DNA from: Planctomycetota bacterium
GTDB taxonomy: Bacteria > Planctomycetota > UBA1135 > GCA-002686595
Assembly (NCBI GenBank): GCA_027623615.1
Contig: JAQBVH010000026.1
Span: 1 to 12,704, forward strand
Length of the DNA: 12,704 nt
Reading direction: 5' to 3'
Every line of letters begins with the position of its first letter. Position 1 is the first letter of the stretch. Positions 9,841 to 12,704 of the stretch are shown here, in pieces. The notes under the pieces were generated by a model. The model ran no database searches. It was not told the origin of the DNA and saw only the letters and a program-made list of their open reading frames with translations. Made by a program: the position numbers and the translations under genes.

Positions 9841-11334
9841 TTAGTAGGCACCGGTGCCCTTGGCGACCGCGAAGCCGGTCAGGGCGATGATCACGAGGTC
9901 CAGGAGGAAGGACTGGTTCTCGATGTAGTAGAGGTCGTAGTCCAGGTTGTCGTGGATCGCGTTCTGGCGGGCGTAGCTGATCTGCCAGAGCCCGGTCACC
10001 CCCGGCTTGGCGCGCAGGCGCTCCCGATCCATGGGCCCGTAGGTGTCGACGATGAAGGGCATCTCGGGCCGGGGCCCGACCACGCTCATGTCGCCGCACA
10101 GCACGTTCCAGAAGTTGGGCAGCTCGTCCAGGCTGTAGCGCCGCAGGAAGCGCCCCACGCGGGTGACGCGCGGGTCCGTCTCCGAGTTCGGCGCCGGGGC
10201 GTCGCCGCAGTCGCGCACGTGCATCGTGCGGAACTTGATCATCTGGAAGGGCTTGCCGTCCTTACCGATCCGGACCTGCCTGAAGAAGATCGGGCCCTCC
10301 GACTCGCGCTTGATCAGGATCGCGCTGATCAGGAAGAACATCCCGCTCAGGACCAACACGCCGAGCGACACCACGATGTCGAGCATGCGCTTGGCGATCG
10401 CGTAGGAGAGGCTCTCCCGCCGCTCCGGCCGGGCGATCAAGGGGATCGAGTCCAGGTTCTCGATGCGCACCTTGTAGCTCATCAGGTGATAGAAGCGCGG
10501 CACGACGTGGTAGCTGACGCCCAGGCGTTCCAGCTCCCCCACGATCGACATGACCCGCTCCTCGGGCTCGTCCGGCATCGCGACGAAGACCTCGCTCACC
10601 TTGTGCACGCCGAGGATCGTCTCGAGCTCCTTGATCGAGCCGAGCACCCGACTGAGCTCGATCATCGTGCCCTCCTCCTCCTGGTCGTCGACGAAGCCGA
10701 CGAAGTTCAGGCCGAGGGTCGGCACGAGCAGGAACTTGCGCTGCAGGCGCTGCCCCGTCTGGCGCGCGCCGATCACGATCACGTTGCGGTTGCCGATCCC
10801 CTCCCGGTGCAAGGCCTGGATGACCTTGAACGAGATGAAGCGGCTGATCATCGTGAAGATCAGGATCAACGCGAAGGCCAGCACCAGCACGACCCGGGAG
10901 TACAGGTCGGGGTGCACCTTGAGGTCGATCGCCTTGTGCATGCGCACGAGGTAGGCGAAGCCCCCGGTCGCCTCCGGGTCCGCCTCGAGGGTCGTCCCGC
11001 GCAGGAACACCATCAGGGTCAGCACGACCAGGAAGCTGGTCACGCTGGCCTTGGTCACCGCCTTGAACTCCTCGACGTTGAGCAAGCTCTTGATCGGGGA
11101 GTACATCCCGAAGCGGTGGAAGCTGATGAGGCACACCGCCGCGGTGATCGAGAAGATCTCCCTGTAGGTCTCGAGCTTGGTCGAGACGTCGTCCACCGGG
11201 GCCAGCGGCAGCACGTTCCGCAGCCACCAGGCCGCGACGCACGCGAGCACCACCACCGCAAGGTCGAGAATGACCTGGATGGACAGGATCAGCGGCTCGA
11301 AGTTGCGCCGGACGAAGGTCCCGACCTGGGTCAT
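9841..11334 (-). CDS. Polyprenyl-phosphate sugar-1-phosphate transferase (exopolysaccharide initiating enzyme)
   Basis: A 497-residue exopolysaccharide polyprenyl glycosylphosphotransferase (WcaJ/WbaP-like bacterial sugar transferase). It starts polysaccharide synthesis by moving a hexose-1-phosphate from an NDP-sugar to undecaprenyl phosphate at the inner membrane. Seen: four N-terminal membrane segments (about 14-38, 58-75, 95-112, 145-168); a CoA_binding_3-like Rossmann region with RNVIVIGARQTGQRL (183-197) and FVGFVDD; a fifth hydrophobic segment (318-341, the re-entrant helix); then the catalytic domain with FFRQVRIG, KFRTM (367-371), SLDELPNFWNVLCGDMSVVG (the catalytic Asp-Glu pair is in DEL), PRPE and KPGVTGLWQ. 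Length is typical. The ATG at 11334 gives a normal N-terminus; a GTG at 11469 would add 45 unlikely Pro/Arg-rich residues before the first membrane segment. No clear ribosome-binding site. It is first of the polysaccharide genes, 53 bp before the glycosyltransferase pair. Confidence 0.93.
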   Translation of the reverse strand: MTQVGTFVRRNFEPLILSIQVILDLAVVVLACVAAWWLRNVLPLAPVDDVSTKLETYREIFSITAAVCLISFHRFGMYSPIKSLLNVEEFKAVTKASVTSFLVVLTLMVFLRGTTLEADPEATGGFAYLVRMHKAIDLKVHPDLYSRVVLVLAFALILIFTMISRFISFKVIQALHREGIGNRNVIVIGARQTGQRLQRKFLLVPTLGLNFVGFVDDQEEEGTMIELSRVLGSIKELETILGVHKVSEVFVAMPDEPEERVMSIVGELERLGVSYHVVPRFYHLMSYKVRIENLDSIPLIARPERRESLSYAIAKRMLDIVVSLGVLVLSGMFFLISAILIKRESEGPIFFRQVRIGKDGKPFQMIKFRTMHVRDCGDAPAPNSETDPRVTRVGRFLRRYSLDELPNFWNVLCGDMSVVGPRPEMPFIVDTYGPMDRERLRAKPGVTGLWQISYARQNAIHDNLDYDLYYIENQSFLLDLVIIALTGFAVAKGTGAY

Positions 11335-11450
11335 GGCGCCAGCCGCAGGGTGCGCCGAGGAGAGAAGCTCGGCGGGGACCCCGAGGAAACGATGGAGTCG
11401 GTCACGATGTGGGGAGAAGCGACGCCGCGGGATTGGCGACGACAGGGGAT

Positions 11451-11456
11451 AGGATA
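11451..11456 (-). promoter_or_regulatory. Possible -10 box TATCCT in the 160-bp gap before the sugar-phosphate transferase
   Basis: TATCCT on the minus strand is the best TANNNT match in the 11335-11494 gap. It predicts a start near 11444 and a leader of about 110 nt before the ATG at 11334, unlike the very short leaders inferred elsewhere here. No convincing -35 is visible. The rest of the gap holds a small hairpin at 11476-11492 and nothing else I recognise. Confidence 0.25.
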
Positions 11457-11494
11457 CCCGGCCCGCCACGCCCGTTCCGCCAGAGCGGCGGGAT

Positions 11495-12151
11495 CTAGAC
11501 CAGACGCGGAAGCAGGTCCATGAGGCTATCGGCCGGAAGGGGGGCCAGCGTTGGGTAGTTCTCGCGGAAGCGGCGAGCGGTCAGGGGGCCGGCCATGTCG
11601 GTCACGATGCGCAGGGCGGCCCAGGGAAGGGCCCCGAGCCGGGCCACGGCGGCCACCGCTGCCGTCTCCATGTCCGCCACGCAGATGCCCTGGAAGGCCC
11701 GCCGCAGGCGCAATCGGCGCCAGGGCGTGATCACCGGCCGGTCCGCGGTCAGGAACCAGCCCTCGGCCCCGGGGCGAACGGATTTCCAGGTCTCACGCCA
11801 GGGGGCGTAAGCCTCGACCTCACGCCCCTCGCGCACGGCGAGGTCGGTCTGGAAGGCGGTCGTGCAGTGCACCAGGGCCCCCGGCACGAGGCCCCGCACC
11901 AGGCCGCCGCAGGTGCCGACGACGAGGAAGCCGCGCACGCCCTCGGCCACCAGCAGGCTGGCTGCCCGCGCGGCGCACACCTTGCCGACCCCCGAGATCG
12001 TGGCGAGGACCGGCGCGCCCCCCACCTCGGTCGCGATCACCTCGAGGCGACCGATCGAGCGCGCCACCCCGCCCTCGGCCAAGGACCCAAGCTCCTTGGG
12101 CAGGGCCGCGATCACCCCGAAGGGTCCAGCGCTCGCGATGGTGTCACTCAT
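11495..12151 (-). CDS. Putative nucleosidase/phosphorylase, MTA/SAH nucleosidase-like
   Basis: A 218-residue cytoplasmic protein of the PNP_UDP_1 nucleoside phosphorylase superfamily, most like the MTA/SAH nucleosidase group, which cleaves adenine from methylthioadenosine and S-adenosylhomocysteine. Seen: a short N-terminal strand leading to AALPKE (E20, in the place of the family's N-terminal catalytic-water Glu), SGVGKVCAARAASLL (53-67), VGTCGGL (78-84), VADMETAAVA with M161-E162 (ribose-binding Met-Glu) and RIVTDMAG with D185 (general acid Asp). These residues support a working hydrolase, but the family also includes futalosine hydrolases and other purine nucleosidases, so substrate is uncertain. 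Length is close to the roughly 230-residue norm. The ATG at 12151 stands 25 bp from the divergent GTG at 12177, with TAGTGT ten bases upstream and AGG seven bases upstream. Spermidine synthases release MTA, so the divergent neighbour offers a metabolic reason for pairing. Confidence 0.83.
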   Translation of the reverse strand: MSDTIASAGPFGVIAALPKELGSLAEGGVARSIGRLEVIATEVGGAPVLATISGVGKVCAARAASLLVAEGVRGFLVVGTCGGLVRGLVPGALVHCTTAFQTDLAVREGREVEAYAPWRETWKSVRPGAEGWFLTADRPVITPWRRLRLRRAFQGICVADMETAAVAAVARLGALPWAALRIVTDMAGPLTARRFRENYPTLAPLPADSLMDLLPRLV

Positions 12152-12160
12152 TGCGGCGCC

Positions 12161-12167
12161 TACACTA
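12161..12167. promoter_or_regulatory. Candidate symmetric bidirectional -10 element TACACTA
   Basis: Plus strand reads TACACT (12161-12166), minus strand reads TAGTGT (12167-12162); both fit TANNNT. Each ends exactly 10 nt before its start codon (GTG 12177 and ATG 12151), and the centre, 12164, is the exact midpoint of the two starts. Predicted transcription starts are about 12173 (+) and 12155 (-), 18 bp apart, each giving a 4-nt leader. No good -35 is visible on either side; the minus side has a poor TCGGTA at 17 bp spacing. Confidence 0.45.
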
Positions 12168-12176
12168 CCCGCCCCC

Positions 12177-12704
12177 GTGCGCCGTACCGACCTCGTCTTC
12201 TTCCTCTCGGGCCTCGCGGCCCTCGTCTACCAGACCGTCTGGGGCCGCCTGCTCGCGCGCCTGTGCGGCAGCGACGCGGCGGGCGTGGCGACGGTGCTGG
12301 CGGTGTTCATGGGTGGCCTGGCGCTCGGCAGCGCCCTGGGCGCGGGGCTCGCGCGACGCACAGGACGCCCGGTGCGGCTCTTCGTCGTGCTCGAGGTCGT
12401 GCTCGCCGTCTGGGCGGGCCTGTCCCCCGAGCTGCTCTCCGCCCTGCCGCCGGTCGCCTCCACCCTGGGCCGCGCGGGTACCGCGTCGCTCGTCTTGCTC
12501 GGGCCGACCGTGATCATGGGCGTGACCTTCCCCTTGATGGGCCGGCTGACGATCGCCGAGGAGCACCAGCTGGCCGGTGAGACCTCGGCCTTCTACAGCG
12601 CGAACACCCTGGGGGCTGCGCTCGGCGCCGTCCTCGGGCCGTTCGTGTTGATGCCCTGGCTCGGACTGACGGGCGCCCTGCGCCTCGCCGCCGTCGTCGA
12701 GCTC
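12177..12704 (+). CDS. Fused MFS/spermidine-synthase-like membrane protein (N-terminal 176 residues; cut by window edge)
   Basis: Open from a GTG at 12177 to the window end without a stop. The 176 residues match the N-terminal membrane half of the fused MFS/spermidine synthase family: FFLSGLAALVYQTVWGRLL as first helix, VLAVFMGGLALGSALGAGLA as second with the MFS-like Gly pattern and a basic ARRTGRP loop after it, then hydrophobic segments near 66-90 and 102-122, and the typical NTLGAALGAVLGPFVLMPWL. In full-length members a C-terminal spermidine-synthase-like Rossmann domain follows; that part lies outside, so whether catalytic residues are kept is unknown. It is the only plus-strand gene seen. 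There is no ribosome-binding site before the GTG (the bases are almost all C), which fits a leaderless mRNA from the TACACT box. The alternative ATG at 12310 is inside the second helix and unlikely. Confidence 0.85.
   Translation, partial: MRRTDLVFFLSGLAALVYQTVWGRLLARLCGSDAAGVATVLAVFMGGLALGSALGAGLARRTGRPVRLFVVLEVVLAVWAGLSPELLSALPPVASTLGRAGTASLVLLGPTVIMGVTFPLMGRLTIAEEHQLAGETSAFYSANTLGAALGAVLGPFVLMPWLGLTGALRLAAVVEL

Noticed and set aside
11476..11492. Hairpin (TCCGCC, 5-nt loop, GGCGGA) just after the nucleosidase stop, as a terminator
   Set aside because: The stem is only 6 bp and no T tract follows on either strand; such stems are common in GC-rich DNA.
9952..11523. 523-codon plus-strand frame, His/Asp/Gln-rich
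   Set aside because: Mirror image of the sugar-phosphate transferase; no motif, and it crosses the intergenic region and the nucleosidase end.

Overview
This 12.7 kb window is GC-rich, roughly 70% by eye, and bacterial. It very probably comes from a Planctomycetota genome or metagenome-assembled contig. The main reason is the block at 1-5813: a cytochrome-c/DUF1549/DUF1553 protein, a Tat-exported DUF1501 protein and a Cys-type sulfatase, which is a signature gene set of that phylum. The FG-GAP protein next to it ends in a Cys-rich C-terminal module that I recall from planctomycete secreted proteins. I see no rRNA, tRNA, CRISPR array, insertion sequence or phage gene.

Layout. Eight of the nine genes lie on the minus strand and read right to left. 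(1) A putative MTA/SAH-type nucleosidase (11495-12151). (2) A small exopolysaccharide set: a polyprenyl-phosphate sugar-1-phosphate transferase (9841-11334) and two GT4-type glycosyltransferases that overlap by ATGA (8660-9787, 7542-8663). (3) A secreted seven-bladed FG-GAP beta-propeller protein (5886-7513), broken by a one-base frameshift near 7030. (4) The three-gene secreted operon DUF1549/DUF1553 (2379-5801), DUF1501 (967-2382) and sulfatase (1-970, cut by the window edge), joined by two GTGA start/stop overlaps. On the plus strand, the right edge carries the first 176 codons of a fused-MFS/spermidine-synthase-like membrane protein (12177 onward). It starts with GTG and is cut by the edge.

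How the genes may work together. The 1-5813 operon looks like an envelope or extracellular system for attacking sulfated polymers. It has a c-type cytochrome protein with an F5/8C-like carbohydrate-binding insert, a Tat-exported alkaline-phosphatase-superfamily relative, and a Sec-exported sulfatase. The 7542-11334 block makes or decorates a surface polysaccharide. The right-hand divergent pair has a possible metabolic link: aminopropyl transfer by spermidine synthases releases methylthioadenosine, and MTA nucleosidases remove it.

The most interesting signal is regulatory. The two divergent start codons at the right end are only 25 bp apart. Exactly midway sits the heptamer TACACTA, which reads as a TANNNT -10 box on both strands and predicts transcription starts 18 bp apart with 4-nt leaders. 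Two minus-strand genes share an identical TAGGCT hexamer exactly 7 nt before the start codon, and a third has TAGGAT 10 nt before its likely start. Together these suggest leaderless or near-leaderless transcription as a local habit. This is inferred from sequence and has not been measured.
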